Source: Baaleninema simplex PCC 7105 (GTDB lineage Bacteria; Cyanobacteriota; Cyanobacteriia; Cyanobacteriales; Geitlerinemataceae). From it: 63,383 nt of DNA. Made by a program: the position numbers and the translations under genes. The notes below the pieces were generated by a model that made no database searches, was not told where the DNA came from, and was given only the letters and a program-made list of their open reading frames with translations. Positions 26,492 to 36,922 of the stretch are shown here, one piece after another. Numbering within the stretch: position 1 is the stretch's first letter; each line of letters opens with the position of its first letter. The stretch covers positions 3,338,875 through 3,402,257 of the forward strand of contig NZ_KB235958.1 in the NCBI RefSeq assembly GCF_000332355.1, read 5' to 3'.

Positions 26492-27306
26492 GATCGGTCG
26501 CTACTCCCCCGTCGGCGTCCGGCGATGGGGCCGCGTCGTCCGGCGGTCAAAGACTCTCGTAGAAATTCTCGCAGGTGATGGAGTTGCGGCGTTTCGGGCA
26601 ACAGTTCCAGTTGTTCGAGAGACTCGTCTAGGGTCAGCCCCGAGCGATACAGGATGCGAAACGCCTTTTTCAACACTTTAAAGGGTTGTCCGTCTTCGGC
26701 GTCTACGAGTCCGGCTCGTTTCAACCCCACTTGGTTGAGGGCGCGAACCCGACTGGGGTTGCCTTCGACGAGCATATAGGGGGGAACGTCGCGATCGATG
26801 CGACTCATACCGCCGACCATCGCAAGCTGACCGATGTGAACGAATTGGTGAACGCCGACGACGCCCCCGATGCGCGCGCCCATTTCGACGCGAACGTGAC
26901 CGGCGAGTTCGACGGCGTTGGTAATGACGACGCGGTCTTCGACGATACAGTTGTGGGCGATGTGAACGTAAGCCATCAGCAAGTTTTCGTTGCCGATATA
27001 TGTGGTTTCCCCGGCTTGGGTGGCGCGGTTGATGGTGACGTACTCGCGGATGCGGTTGTCGTTGCCGATTTTAACGCCGCTCGCCGCACCGCTGTATTTG
27101 AGGTCTTGGGGTTCTAAGCCGATGGCTGCGCCCGGAAAAATATGGTTGCGTTCTCCGATTTCTGTATCGCCTCCGACGACAACGTGAGATGCGATCGTCG
27201 TGTCGCGCCCGACCTTCACGCGCTCGCCGATGACTGAATAGGCCCCGACACGCACGGTCGGGTGGAGTTGAGCGCTGGGGTGAATGACAGCCGTTGGATG
27301 AATCAT
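26488..27306 (-). CDS. lpxA: UDP-N-acetylglucosamine acyltransferase LpxA
   Basis: 272 residues of left-handed parallel beta-helix built from hexapeptide repeats (from IHPTAVIHPSAQLHPTVRVG onward). The catalytic-type His is in VHIAHNCIVED, and GVHQFVHIGQLAMVGG is a typical LpxA block. A C-terminal helical domain follows. It catalyses the first step of lipid A synthesis, adding a hydroxyacyl chain from ACP to UDP-GlcNAc. The Arg/Gly-rich extreme C-terminus (GRRGPIAGRRRG) is longer than usual. Its stop overlaps the lpxB start. Confidence 0.96.
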   Translation of the reverse strand: MIHPTAVIHPSAQLHPTVRVGAYSVIGERVKVGRDTTIASHVVVGGDTEIGERNHIFPGAAIGLEPQDLKYSGAASGVKIGNDNRIREYVTINRATQAGETTYIGNENLLMAYVHIAHNCIVEDRVVITNAVELAGHVRVEMGARIGGVVGVHQFVHIGQLAMVGGMSRIDRDVPPYMLVEGNPSRVRALNQVGLKRAGLVDAEDGQPFKVLKKAFRILYRSGLTLDESLEQLELLPETPQLHHLREFLRESLTAGRRGPIAGRRRGSSDRS

Positions 27307-27400
27307 CTTCTGTCTGGTAAAGCCGTGCGGAGAGACGGACGTGTTGGGGGCGCAAGTGTACGACCCACCGAGTTCGTCGCGTGCCGAACGAGTCGGCGAA

Positions 27401-27913
27401 CTATTCGATTAACAGAGAGAACATCAGTTCTCCTTCGGTCACGAGTTGTCCGTCTACTTCGGCACGGCCGCGCATTTTGCCAAACCGCCGACGCTTCGTC
27501 CACATGAGTTCGACAGTCATAATCATGCGATCGCCGGGAACGACGGGACGACGGAACCGCACGCCGTCGATTCCGGCGAACATAAACAGTCCTTCGTCCA
27601 TTTGCGACATTTGCGTCAGGACGATACCGCCGACTTGCGCCATCGCTTCGACGATCAATACCCCCGGCATCACGGGCTTACCGGGAAAATGACCTTGGAA
27701 ATGGGGTTCGTTAATCGTGACGTTTTTGATCCCGACCGCTCGCTCGCCCGGAACGTATTCGATAATGCGATCGACCAAACTAAAGGGGTAGCGATGCGGG
27801 AGCAGTTGCTGGATTTGTTCGATCGTCAACACCGTTTGAGGTGGCTCGGACGGTGTTTCGATTGCTTTGGTCGAGTCTGATTTCAAAGAATTCGCGTCGG
27901 TAAGTGTGGACAT
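27401..27913 (-). CDS. fabZ: 3-hydroxyacyl-ACP dehydratase FabZ
   Basis: 170 residues. A 25-residue N-terminal extension precedes the hotdog fold, which begins [22 protein letters not shown]. The active-site His and Glu are in [21 protein letters not shown]. It dehydrates 3-hydroxyacyl-ACP in fatty acid synthesis and competes with LpxA for hydroxyacyl-ACP, which explains its place between lpxC and lpxA. Confidence 0.95.
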   Translation of the reverse strand: MSTLTDANSLKSDSTKAIETPSEPPQTVLTIEQIQQLLPHRYPFSLVDRIIEYVPGERAVGIKNVTINEPHFQGHFPGKPVMPGVLIVEAMAQVGGIVLTQMSQMDEGLFMFAGIDGVRFRRPVVPGDRMIMTVELMWTKRRRFGKMRGRAEVDGQLVTEGELMFSLLIE

Positions 27914-27980
27914 AGTTCAATTCGATCGCTGTTGAAATGCAAAATAGGGCTTTTCGGATTTGCCGAAGGTCGAGGAACTG

Positions 27981-28880
27981 TCACCCGTGCTGCGACAATC
28001 CTCGCTCTCGCAACCGTTGAGTTAATCGAACGTGCAGGCGGTGACTTGCTTTGTAGGCGATAAAATGAGCCACTGGAATCGTTCCGAGCAAGCTCAGATC
28101 TCCTACTAAGTCTAAAATTTTATGACGGGCTGGTTCATTTGCAAATCTCAGGGGAGGATTGAGCCAGTGTTGGAGATCGCACACGAGGGCGTTTTCGAGA
28201 CTCCCGCCGCGAATGAGTCCGGCCGATCGCAGGCGATCGACGTCTTCGGCCAGTCCGAAGGTTCGGGCCGGCGCGATCGCTTGGCTAAAGTCTTCTTGCA
28301 GGGGCGTCCAACTGTGCCACTGGTTGCCGATCGGACGTGCCTCGAAGTCGATACCGTAGCTCAATCGCAGTTCGGGGGAAGGCAGAGCGGCGACGAAGGC
28401 ATCGCCGTCGCGTACCCAGAGGGGATCGTCTAGGTACGCGACGGTGGCGGTTTGGGATTCGGTTTGGCCGGCGCGATCGATGGCGTCGATCCAATGTTTC
28501 GCCGATCCGTCGAGTAAGGGGAGTTCGGGGCCGTCGATTTCGATGCGAGCGCGATCGATGCCTCGGGCGGCTAAAGCTGCTAGGAGGTGTTCGACGGTTC
28601 GCACGCTGGCGTCTCCTGTCGCGAGTTCGGTGGACAGTTGGGTTTGGCGCACGGCTTCGACTTCGGCGGGAATGTAAGGGGTTCCCGATAAGTCGGTGCG
28701 GACAAAGTAACGGCGTTCTCCTGCTTCGGCGGGGAGGACGCGCACTCGCGTTGTTTGTCCCGAGTGCAAGCCGACGCCGCTTCGATCGAATCCTTCGAGT
28801 AGGGTCGATCCGCCTCGGGCGATCGCGGGTAGTGTTTTTTGATGGCTTGTTTCGGTTGTTTTTATTTGTGTTTGCGACAC
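27981..28880 (-). CDS. lpxC: UDP-3-O-acyl-N-acetylglucosamine deacetylase LpxC
   Basis: 299 residues. Zinc ligands are in [10 protein letters not shown] (His) and [11 protein letters not shown] (His and Asp), with the catalytic region [30 protein letters not shown] is the usual opening, after a 28-residue leader. It catalyses the committed step of lipid A synthesis. fabZ follows 67 bp downstream. Upstream, a 670-bp gap full of repeats separates it from bamA. Confidence 0.95.
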   Translation of the reverse strand: MSQTQIKTTETSHQKTLPAIARGGSTLLEGFDRSGVGLHSGQTTRVRVLPAEAGERRYFVRTDLSGTPYIPAEVEAVRQTQLSTELATGDASVRTVEHLLAALAARGIDRARIEIDGPELPLLDGSAKHWIDAIDRAGQTESQTATVAYLDDPLWVRDGDAFVAALPSPELRLSYGIDFEARPIGNQWHSWTPLQEDFSQAIAPARTFGLAEDVDRLRSAGLIRGGSLENALVCDLQHWLNPPLRFANEPARHKILDLVGDLSLLGTIPVAHFIAYKASHRLHVRLTQRLRERGLSQHG

Positions 28881-29054
28881 GATTTTGGAAACTCTCTAGA
28901 ACTAGAATTAAGTCAGAAACATTATTTTTTTATTGTTTTTTTGAGTAAAAACTATTTTTGATATGTCTAATATTTCAAAAATAGTAGAGTAGAAAATTAT
29001 TTTCATTTTTTTGTGCGATCGCTGGGTAATTTCTGCTTTTTTACAGATATTATA

Positions 29055-29195
29055 ATACGGAATCCGTTTCCGATAAGCTAGGTTTTAAGAAGTCTTCACC
29101 CCATCCCCCCTTAGCCCCCCTTTGAAAGGGGAGTTGGGGGGATAGATGGACTTGTCGGGTTGAAAAAAACAGTATTGGAAATTCAAATTCCGTAT
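29055..29195. mobile_element. MITE-like element, TIR ATACGGAAT
   Basis: ATACGGAAT at 29055 is mirrored by ATTCCGTAT at 29187. The interior carries CCGATAAGCTAGGTTT and a strong palindrome around CCCCCCTTAGCCCCCC / GGGGAGTTGGGGGGAT. Relatives are at 55304-55430 and, as a fragment, 55796-55845. Confidence 0.72.
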
Positions 29196-29397
29196 CAATT
29201 CCGAGGTTTTTACAACATTTATAGCAAGGATTTTCTCACACTCGACTCTACAGGGTGGGCAATGCCAACCTTACAGGCTACAGGGAATTTTCGAGAGAAG
29301 AGTTAGGAGATAAACCACAGATACACAGAAGATGCGTAGATTTTGGATGCAGAAATTTTGGATGTTGCTGTCTAACAAAAATGTTTTAAAGAAACTT

Positions 29398-29504
29398 TGT
29401 AGGGTGGGCATCGCCCACCTTTTTCACTCATTGAAAAAATTCAAAGTTGAGATTTTTGAACGATTTGACCCAACTTTTATATGGTGGGCATCGCCCACCC
29501 TACA
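29398..29504. mobile_element. Inverted-repeat element with GTAGGGTGGGCATCGCCC ends
   Basis: The left arm GTAGGGTGGGCATCGCCCACC is mirrored at the right end; each arm is itself palindromic (GGTGGGC.GCCCACC). The interior has no coding potential. A diverged half-site (CAGGGTGGGCAATGCC) lies near 29252. Confidence 0.65.
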
Positions 29505-29550
29505 GGTTTCTACAGGTTTCTGAAACTCCCAAACGCTCCAATTTAACAGG

Positions 29551-31908
29551 TTAGAAACGCTGACCGATACCGAAGTGGAATCGATTTTCGCCGTCGTCGT
29601 TAATCCCGAAATCGATCCGAATCGGACCGATGGGAGACTGAACGCGAATCCCCGCGCCGTAACCGAATCCCGAGCCGGGTTTGTCGCGAATCCCCGCCGG
29701 ATCGCCGGGAACGTTTTCCCCAGTTCCTAAATCAGTTCCCACATCCAGGAAAACAACGCCACTCAAAATCGAAAAAATGGGAAATCGGTATTCCGCCGTT
29801 GCTTGAACGAACGATCGCCCGGTTCCCAACGCCCCTTCAGCATAACCGCGAACGGAGTTGACACCGCCGAGAACGAAGGCTTCGTAAGGGGGCATATCGC
29901 CGATAATCGTTCCCGCTTGTACGTTAAACGCCAACGCTTCGGGACCGTCGGTAAAGTTTAAGATATCCACCGGAAAATAATAACTGTAACTCCCGCGCAA
30001 CCGGTTGTAGAACACGTCAGCGTCAAAAGGAATCGCCTGTTCGGTACTGAAGCTGACGCGATACCCTCGGGTGGGATCGAGGGGGTTGTTGCGGCGATCG
30101 CGGGCGATTCCAAACCGCACGCTGGGAATAAAATCGGTACCGTCTTCACTGGCGGACAGCAAGTTTCCCTCTTCGTCGCGGGGTTCTCGATCGCCGTCTG
30201 CATCGCGAATGGTGACTTCTTGAACTTCCAAACCCAACGACGCCGTCCAAGCTTGACGGGTATTAAAGACCTCCCGAGTCAGGGGACGTGTAAAGGTTAC
30301 AGCGCCGCCGATGCGATCGATCCGGGGGCGATCGCCGTTATCGAGTTCGACCTCCCTCTGATCGGGGCCGCTGTCGAACACCAGCGAAATCGATCGCCGC
30401 CGAAACAGGTTGATGTTGTACGCCGTTCGGTAAGGATCGCCGCCGATCCAAGGATCGGTAAAGTTGACGTCGAAGAACAGACCCCGCGTTCCCAACTGCA
30501 CCTCAGCCCCTAAAATCTGGTCGTTTCCGCCGAGGTTTTGCTCTTGGAAACTCACCGTTCCGAAGAAGCCACCCACGGAACTAAACCCACCCCCAGCGGC
30601 GATCGAGCCGAAACTTCCTTCGATGACGTTAATCACCAAGACCGCCTGACGGGGATCGGTTCCCGGTTCGACGGAGAGGTTCACGTCCTCGAACAGTCCC
30701 AAGCCGAAAATTCGCTGTAAGTCCTGCTGAATCACATCGCGGTTGAGGACTTCCCCCGGTTGCGATCGCATCTCCCGCGTAATAATAAATTCGCGAGTCC
30801 GTCCGTCTACGGGTTCGCCATCTTCGTCGACGAGTTCTCCTTCTTCGCTGAGAAAGCGAATATCGATATCTTCAATTCGACCTTCGGCCACGTCTAGGGT
30901 CACGACGCCGTCGTCGGACACCGGAGGCGGGGCGATGAGTCCCTCTTCGGGAACGGGCGGGTCGATGACCTGCGCCAACACGTAACCGTTGGTTTGATAC
31001 CACTGGTTCAACGTCTCGATTCCCCGTTGGAATTCCCGCAAGTTGAGAATATCCCCATAGAGATCTCCGAAAATTTCGTCGATTTTCTCTTGGGTCAACA
31101 CTTGGTTGTTTTGGGCGGTCACCCGGTTGAGCGTGGGGTTCGGTAACACTTCAAAAATCACGCGTACCCCCAACGGCGTTTCTTCGGCCAGGGGTTCGAC
31201 GCGACCGAAAAATCCCGTGGCGTAAACGGCGTTGACGTCTTCTTGAAGCTGGCGGCTGGTGGTCGTGCGTCCGGGTTGCGTTCCCACGGTGTCGTAAACC
31301 AGTTCTTGAAGGTCGCGGGGAATCTCCCGGCCGCCCGGTCCGCGCACGACGACTTCCGAGACGAGAACCTGCGGTTGTCGATCGCCTGTCTCGTCTTCGT
31401 TGTTTTGCGCTCGCAGCGTTGGGGGGGGAGAGGACGACTCGTCGAGAACGGCGGGGTTGATGTCGGTGTCGATCGCCACCGAAGGAGTCACCGCATCTTC
31501 TGTCTGCTCGGCTCTTTCCTCGACCGTCGGGTCGCTCTCCGACTCGATCTCCAGGCTGAGATCTGCTTGGGACTCGGACTCGACGGGCGATCGCGCTTCC
31601 AGCTCAGGAGCGGCCGCCTCGCGTTCGGGGTCTGAGTTCTCTGCCGTTTCCGAGGGTTTGAGGGGTGACGCAACGGTCGCCACTGTCGGTTTTTCAGGCG
31701 TTGTTGGGTTGTCGGTTGCGATCGCGCTGGCTTTTTCGTCCGAGCCATCGAGCCGCATCGCCGAGTCGTTCCCGTCGAGCGATCGCACGGCTTTGGCGAT
31801 ACCCGGTTCTCCCCCGACGAGGGCGATCGTCAGCGGCAAAATTGTTAACCAAGACCACTTGAGTCTGTCCACGATTCTCCTTTTCCTCCACACACCAAAT
31901 CCCGGCAC
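29551..31908 (-). CDS. bamA: Outer membrane assembly protein BamA/Omp85
   Basis: 785 residues. After a signal-type region (about 18-40) comes a Pro/Glu/Ser-rich segment typical of cyanobacterial Omp85 (to about 180). POTRA domains follow (VLVSEVVVRGPGG onward, with NRVTAQNNQVLTQEKI and IEDIDIRFLSEEGE), then a C-terminal 16-strand barrel that ends with FHFGIGQRF. GGVNSVRGYAEG is the lid-loop VRGF/Y motif. It inserts beta-barrel proteins into the outer membrane. purC lies 58 bp upstream on the same strand, and the lpx genes follow. Confidence 0.95.
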   Translation of the reverse strand: MPGFGVWRKRRIVDRLKWSWLTILPLTIALVGGEPGIAKAVRSLDGNDSAMRLDGSDEKASAIATDNPTTPEKPTVATVASPLKPSETAENSDPEREAAAPELEARSPVESESQADLSLEIESESDPTVEERAEQTEDAVTPSVAIDTDINPAVLDESSSPPPTLRAQNNEDETGDRQPQVLVSEVVVRGPGGREIPRDLQELVYDTVGTQPGRTTTSRQLQEDVNAVYATGFFGRVEPLAEETPLGVRVIFEVLPNPTLNRVTAQNNQVLTQEKIDEIFGDLYGDILNLREFQRGIETLNQWYQTNGYVLAQVIDPPVPEEGLIAPPPVSDDGVVTLDVAEGRIEDIDIRFLSEEGELVDEDGEPVDGRTREFIITREMRSQPGEVLNRDVIQQDLQRIFGLGLFEDVNLSVEPGTDPRQAVLVINVIEGSFGSIAAGGGFSSVGGFFGTVSFQEQNLGGNDQILGAEVQLGTRGLFFDVNFTDPWIGGDPYRTAYNINLFRRRSISLVFDSGPDQREVELDNGDRPRIDRIGGAVTFTRPLTREVFNTRQAWTASLGLEVQEVTIRDADGDREPRDEEGNLLSASEDGTDFIPSVRFGIARDRRNNPLDPTRGYRVSFSTEQAIPFDADVFYNRLRGSYSYYFPVDILNFTDGPEALAFNVQAGTIIGDMPPYEAFVLGGVNSVRGYAEGALGTGRSFVQATAEYRFPIFSILSGVVFLDVGTDLGTGENVPGDPAGIRDKPGSGFGYGAGIRVQSPIGPIRIDFGINDDGENRFHFGIGQRF

Positions 31909-31966
31909 CCACCAAACGTCCGGACGGTCGATTTAAACTTTACTCTGTTTATCCGACGTTTTCGCC

Positions 31967-32716
31967 TTACGTTACCGCATTCGACAGTGTCTCGACGCGT
32001 TCGAGAACCCGTTCTAACACCCGTTCGTAAGCATCTTCGACTTGTCCGAGGTCTTGTCGGAAGCGGTCTTTATCCATCACGCGCCGTTCGGAATCGGTTT
32101 CGCGCCGATCCCACAAACGACAGGTATCGGGGCTGATTTCGTCGGCTAGGACGATGCGCCCGTCGGACGCGATCCCGAATTCGAGTTTGAAATCGACGAG
32201 GGTAATGTCGCAACTGGCAAAAAACTCTGACAGGTGACGGTTGACGGTCAATGCGAGTTCCCGCAGGCGATCGATCGTTTCAGAAGTTGCGACGTTTAGC
32301 AATCGCAGGCGATCGCGCGTCAGTAGAGGATCGCCCAACTCGTCGTTTTTGTAAAAAAATTCCACCAACGGCGGATCGATTTCCGTTCCCAGGGCGATTC
32401 CCGTTTGGCGACAGAGGCTTCCGGCGGCGACGTTGCGAACGACGACTTCGAGCGGAACGATTTCGACCGCTTTGACTTTCATGCGATCGCTCTCCGGTGT
32501 ATCCAGCCAGTGCGTCGGGACGCCGCAGGCTTCGAGGAGTCGAAATAGATGAGTCGAAATCGCACAGTTAATTTCGCCTTTGCGAACGATCGTGCCGCGT
32601 TTGGCGGCGTTGAACGCAGTCGCGTCGTCTTTGAAGTGAGCGACGAGGACTTCGGGATCGTCGGTGGCGTAGAGGATTTTGGCTTTCCCTTCGTACAGCT
32701 TTCGATCGGCGGACAT
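31967..32716 (-). CDS. purC: Phosphoribosylaminoimidazole-succinocarboxamide synthase PurC
   Basis: 249 residues. It starts KLYEGKAKILYAT, with the ATP-binding FKDDATAFNAAKRG, and contains KVKAVEIVPLEVVVRNVAAGS and LVDFKLEFG, both PurC signatures. DEISPDTCRLWD is the second signature. It makes SAICAR in purine synthesis. A tandem LERVLERVLERVE stretch ends the protein. It is first in the purC-bamA set. Confidence 0.97.
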   Translation of the reverse strand: MSADRKLYEGKAKILYATDDPEVLVAHFKDDATAFNAAKRGTIVRKGEINCAISTHLFRLLEACGVPTHWLDTPESDRMKVKAVEIVPLEVVVRNVAAGSLCRQTGIALGTEIDPPLVEFFYKNDELGDPLLTRDRLRLLNVATSETIDRLRELALTVNRHLSEFFASCDITLVDFKLEFGIASDGRIVLADEISPDTCRLWDRRETDSERRVMDKDRFRQDLGQVEDAYERVLERVLERVETLSNAVT

Positions 32717-32907
32717 GAATTTTAGGCTCGAGGCTTGCAGTGGAGCGGCCGATCTGCCGGAAGGCAGGGTCGGGCTTCACAATTCTATAACGCTTCCCGG
32801 TTTTTCGGACTGACTTGTCGGGGGTTTTTGTTCAATTCGCCCCTCGGGACGCCGTTTCGGGGAAGCTCGCCGGTCAGACTGCAACGTCGAGCGAGGCGGC
32901 TAGAGGG

Positions 32908-34566
32908 CTAGGTTTCGATGTCGCGATCGAAGGGTTTGACGGGAAGCACCACGGTAAATTCCGTACCGCCTTCGAGTTCAGATCGAACGTGAATGTTGCC
33001 GCGATGGTTTTCAACGATTTGGTAGCAAATGGCCAGTCCCAGGCCGGTTCCCGCGCCGACGGGTTTGGTGGTAAAAAACGGATCGAAGATTTTTTCGAGC
33101 AGTTTGGCGGGGATTCCCCGTCCGTTATCGCGAATTCGCACGCACACGCGATCGCCGTCGAGCGGTTCGGTTTCGACGATAATTTTCGGCTCTTTCTGGG
33201 GTGTTTCGATGGCTGAGGTTTCTACGGGGCGATCGCCCACTGCATCGATGGCGTTGCACAGCAAATTCATCCAAACTTGATTGAGCTGTGCGGGATAGCA
33301 GTAAGTTTTGGGCAGCGTGCGATACTGTTTGACGATTTCGATATGCCCTTGAATGCGGTGGTTGAGAATTACCAGGGCGCTGTCGAGACCTTCTTGAAGA
33401 TCGACTCGTTTGAATTCGGCTTCGTCGAGACGCGAAAAGTTTCGCAACGACAACACGAGTTTTAAAATACGCTCGGCACCGATTTTCATCGAGTCGATAA
33501 TTTTCGGCAAATCGGAGGCGATAAAATCGAGGTCGATCGCTTCGATTTCGGCTTCGAGGGTGGGGGTTAACGTCAAGAGTTCGTCGCGATATAACTGCAT
33601 TAACCCCAGTAAATCTTTAACGTAATTGTCGGCGTAGGCTAGGTTTCCGTAAATAAAATTAATTGGGTTGTTGATTTCGTGCGCCATTCCCGCCACCATT
33701 TGACCGAGGGCGTACATTTTCTCGGATTGAATCAGGTGAGCTTGGGCTTTTTGCCGTTCTCGCAAGGCGTCTTCGAGTTGTTGCGTTTGCTCTCGCAAGC
33801 GGCTTTCGCTATGACGTAAGGCTTCTTCGGACTGCTTGCGATCGGTGATGTCGATGCCCACGGCAACGGTCGCGCGTCCTTCGTCGTACTTTTGGGCGGC
33901 GATAATGTAGTAGCGATAGACGCCGCGAACGCTGGCTCGAATCACTTGTGAGGCATACAAATCGTCGTTTTGAAGGAACTGTCGCACGAACTCGACGAAT
34001 TCGGGACTGTTTTTGAGAAAGCCCAGTTCTTTACCGACGAAAGTGGCTGGCGGCATATTGTAGCTGGCGGCCAGGTGGCGGTTGACGCCGAGATAGCGAC
34101 CGTCTGCGCTAATCCAAGACACGAAGCCGGGAACGGCATCGAGAACTGCTCGCAGTTGTTCGCGCGCGCGTCGCACTTCTCGAGCGTCGGCGTTTCGTTT
34201 GGACAGGGAACGCGCGACGAGACAACTATAGGGGGTATCGGGGTTAAAAATATAAGTGGTGGTGGTTTCGACTGCGATGCGATCGCCCGCGGCCGTGAGA
34301 TAGGTCGTCTCTCGAGCGATCGATTCTTGCTGGTGTAAGCGCTCCCAATAACTCCCCCACTCTTCGACCGTTAGCTCAGTATCGATCTGCCAGAGTTTTC
34401 GGGACAGGAGTTCGGTTCGTTCGAGGTCGAGGAGCTGACAGGCTGCATCGTTGACGTAAAAAATCTCAGCTCGACCGTCAAAAAAAACTACGGCGTCTGC
34501 CATGCGATCGAGAGACAACTGAGCGAGTTGCCCGATTTCAAGGCTCGACGGTTTCAAATCTCGCAT
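32908..34566 (-). CDS. Cytoplasmic PAS-PAS sensor histidine kinase
   Basis: 552 residues with no membrane helix. Two PAS domains are at about 14-120 and 135-245, followed by a coiled coil (about 245-285). The phospho-acceptor His296 is in [16 protein letters not shown], a subtype common in cyanobacteria. ATP-site boxes are [36 protein letters not shown] and [10 protein letters not shown]. The signal and partner regulator are unknown; no response regulator is adjacent. It lies upstream of purC on the same strand, 191 bp away, and is probably a separate unit. Confidence 0.9.
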   Translation of the reverse strand: MRDLKPSSLEIGQLAQLSLDRMADAVVFFDGRAEIFYVNDAACQLLDLERTELLSRKLWQIDTELTVEEWGSYWERLHQQESIARETTYLTAAGDRIAVETTTTYIFNPDTPYSCLVARSLSKRNADAREVRRAREQLRAVLDAVPGFVSWISADGRYLGVNRHLAASYNMPPATFVGKELGFLKNSPEFVEFVRQFLQNDDLYASQVIRASVRGVYRYYIIAAQKYDEGRATVAVGIDITDRKQSEEALRHSESRLREQTQQLEDALRERQKAQAHLIQSEKMYALGQMVAGMAHEINNPINFIYGNLAYADNYVKDLLGLMQLYRDELLTLTPTLEAEIEAIDLDFIASDLPKIIDSMKIGAERILKLVLSLRNFSRLDEAEFKRVDLQEGLDSALVILNHRIQGHIEIVKQYRTLPKTYCYPAQLNQVWMNLLCNAIDAVGDRPVETSAIETPQKEPKIIVETEPLDGDRVCVRIRDNGRGIPAKLLEKIFDPFFTTKPVGAGTGLGLAICYQIVENHRGNIHVRSELEGGTEFTVVLPVKPFDRDIET

Positions 34567-34677
34567 GACAGTCTCTTACAGTATGGGTTCGGCATCCTGT
34601 GGGCGGTACGCACCTGCGGCTCTTGTTCTGTATCTTAACACTGACCTCGATCTGACGGTCTCCGTGAAATCGCGGTT

Positions 34678-35571
34678 TTACAGGACAAACAGCGGTAAAA
34701 CGAACATCACGAAATAGTACACGAGCGGTGCTGTAAATACGTAACTATCGGTTCTATCTAAGATTCCTCCGTGACCGGGAATTAACTGTCCGGAATCTTT
34801 GACACCCGCATCTCGTTTCATCATGGATTCGGTCAGATCTCCCATGAGGCTGGCCAAACCGATCGCCAAACCCATCGCAGCCCCCGACCCCAGCCAAACC
34901 GGCCAGCCGAGACACCAGGCTCCAAACGCTCCGATAGCGGTACTGCTGGCAATTCCAAAAATTGCCCCTTCGACCGTTTTCTTGGGACTGACCGCCGACA
35001 GACGAGTCCGTCCGAAGGTTTTGCCGAAAAAGTACGCCCCGATGTCAGCCGCCCAAATGCAGCCGAAGGCCAACAGGGTGATACACAGTCCTTGGGGAAC
35101 GTTTTCGAGAGAGAGGGGAGACGACCAATTCTCGAAGAAAGGAACGGGACTGGCGACGATGGTGCGATCGAAGGGTAAGGGAACGCGATCGAGTTCGACT
35201 CGCAGCCGAATCCAGTAACTCGGTAACAGACCGCCGTAAAATAACCCGAGAATCGATGTGGAAATATCGGCGATCGAAGCGAGTTTCGGTTGAAACAGTA
35301 GATAGGCGCAGATAACGCCACCGGCTAGGGGAAACGCGACGCTAACTAAATCGGGGGCGATCGCTGCGATTAACAGCAGGACTTGCGACAAAACTAACGT
35401 GGTTTTCGCGGCGGGTGCGATGCCCTTCGCGCGCACGAGTTGAAAGTATTCTCGCTCGCCAAGAAAGACGATCGCACCGAAAAAGACAACGAAATACCAC
35501 CCACCTAAACCGATCGCCGCTAACGCAACGACGATCGCAACAATTGCACTGAAAAGCCTAGCCCAAGACAT
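34678..35571 (-). CDS. cdsA: Phosphatidate cytidylyltransferase CdsA
   Basis: 297 residues with about seven to eight membrane helices. The catalytic C-terminal half has WAADIGAYFFGKTFGRTRL, SPKKTVEGAIFG and LTESMMKRDAGVKDSGQLIPGHGGILDRTDS, the CdsA signature. It makes CDP-diacylglycerol, precursor of phosphatidylglycerol, in the inner membrane. It lies upstream of the histidine kinase on the same strand and near the lipid A genes, though not obviously co-transcribed. Confidence 0.96.
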   Translation of the reverse strand: MSWARLFSAIVAIVVALAAIGLGGWYFVVFFGAIVFLGEREYFQLVRAKGIAPAAKTTLVLSQVLLLIAAIAPDLVSVAFPLAGGVICAYLLFQPKLASIADISTSILGLFYGGLLPSYWIRLRVELDRVPLPFDRTIVASPVPFFENWSSPLSLENVPQGLCITLLAFGCIWAADIGAYFFGKTFGRTRLSAVSPKKTVEGAIFGIASSTAIGAFGAWCLGWPVWLGSGAAMGLAIGLASLMGDLTESMMKRDAGVKDSGQLIPGHGGILDRTDSYVFTAPLVYYFVMFVLPLFVL

Positions 35572-35675
35572 ATGACGTATCGCTGTTCGGAATTAGAAAT
35601 TTGGGGAAACACCACGGCAATTCGATCTTCACCCGTCGGTGCTGCTACCCGCTCGATCTTAAGGTTAAAAACGCA

Positions 35676-35830
35676 GTGAACTACCCGACGCTGACACTGA
35701 TGGGTACAGCGCGGGCTTCCGACTTCTAAGGGGATTGCCTCAACACGGATTTGCGTCCGCGTTTCGGTCTGACATTCCCTCCATCGGCAGCCGTCCCGGT
35801 TCCCGAGACAGTTAGCAGTCTGATCCCTTC
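35676..35830 (-). ncRNA. Predicted TnpB omega RNA scaffold (second element)
   Basis: The 3' part of tnpB plus the right-end hairpin up to GGGTAGTTCAC. The guide would be read from 35675 downward (TGCGTTTTTAACCTTAAGAT). The 5' limit is a guess. Confidence 0.45.
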
Positions 35831-36922
35831 GGCTCTGATATTTTTGGCGGCATTTTCATCTCGGTCGTGATGCGTTCCACAGTAAGGGCAATCCCACACC
35901 CTCACGTCTAACGGCATCTCGGAGACTTGAAACAGACACTCAGAGCAGGTTTTCGAACTGGCGAAAAAACGGTCGATCTCCACCAATACCTTTCCTTCTC
36001 GTTCGAGTTTGTAGGAAAGAAAATTGACGAATATTCCCCAGCCCACATCAGAAATTGCCTTAGCCAGATTGTGATTCCGAACCATGCCCTTGACATTGAG
36101 ATTTTCGACTACGATGACTTGGTTATCGTTCACCAGCTTTCGGCTCAGCTTGTGCAGGTAGTCTTGACGGGCATTTGACAGGCGTTCGTGAACTCTGGCG
36201 ACCAACCTCCTGGCTTTCTCTCGAGACCTCGAACCTTTGGACTTACGAGCAAGTTTTTTCTGTTTCCTCGCTAAGTTCCGTTCGTGTTTCTCGAGATGCC
36301 TTGGGTTGGCATATTTGGAAGTTTTGACACCATCGTTGACGATGGCGAAGTCCTTCAATCCCAAATCTACCCCCGCCACTTTTCCCTCGGGACTCGGTGA
36401 GGGTGCATCGCCCTCAAGTTCGCAAAGGACAGACGCAAAATACCGACCCGAGGAAGTCATAGATACTGTGACCGTCTTAATTTTTCCGTCGATGGGTCGA
36501 TGGAGTTTCGCCTTGACGACTCCTACCCGACCGGGGAATTTAATGTGGTTGCCAATAACTTTGACGTTCTGGGGGTATTGAATGGATTGACGATACTTTT
36601 TGCTCTTGAAGCGAGGATATTTCGCTCGCTTATCAAAGAAATTCTTGAAGGCGGCTGTCAAGTTGAGTGTCGTCGTTTGTAAAACTTGCGAGTAGCACTC
36701 TGATAGCCAAGCGGTCTCCTCGGATTTCTTGAGACTGGGAAGGTGAGCGTTAAGAGCTGTGCGGGTCAATCCTTTACCCGTTTCTTTATAGGTTATGTTG
36801 CACAGGTTGAGTGCATAATTCCACCACCAACGAGCGCAGCCAAAGTGCTGAGCTAACGCCTGTCTCTGTTCGTCAGTTGGGTAGATTCTGACTTTGACCG
36901 CTTTGTGTATCAACGCCCTCAC
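35726..36922 (-). CDS. tnpB: RNA-guided endonuclease TnpB, IS200/IS605 type
   Basis: 398 residues, full length. An N-terminal VKVRIYPTDEQRQALAQHFGCARWWWN precedes the RuvC motifs GVDLGLKDF, VVVENLNV and HDRDENAAKN, with the zinc ribbon CSEC...CPYC. It ends SGTGTAADGGNVRPKRGRKSV, a C-terminus common in cyanobacterial TnpBs. It differs clearly from the copy at 517-1740 in sequence and right end, so it belongs to a separate lineage. The catalytic residues are intact. It is inserted between cdsA and cbiT. Confidence 0.93.
   Translation of the reverse strand: MRALIHKAVKVRIYPTDEQRQALAQHFGCARWWWNYALNLCNITYKETGKGLTRTALNAHLPSLKKSEETAWLSECYSQVLQTTTLNLTAAFKNFFDKRAKYPRFKSKKYRQSIQYPQNVKVIGNHIKFPGRVGVVKAKLHRPIDGKIKTVTVSMTSSGRYFASVLCELEGDAPSPSPEGKVAGVDLGLKDFAIVNDGVKTSKYANPRHLEKHERNLARKQKKLARKSKGSRSREKARRLVARVHERLSNARQDYLHKLSRKLVNDNQVIVVENLNVKGMVRNHNLAKAISDVGWGIFVNFLSYKLEREGKVLVEIDRFFASSKTCSECLFQVSEMPLDVRVWDCPYCGTHHDRDENAAKNIRAEGIRLLTVSGTGTAADGGNVRPKRGRKSVLRQSP

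Larger units (their letters stand above)
28881..29550. other. Repeat-filled spacer between bamA and lpxC
   Basis: No gene. It holds a MITE with ATACGGAAT ends (29055-29195), a GGGTGGGCA..CC palindromic element (29398-29504) and a related half-copy near 29251. It interrupts what is usually a compact gene cluster, so lpxC may depend on its own promoter in the AT-rich 28890-29050. Confidence 0.65.

Noticed and set aside
26686-27117. 143-codon plus-strand open frame over lpxA
   Set aside because: Shadow frame produced by hexapeptide-repeat codon bias.
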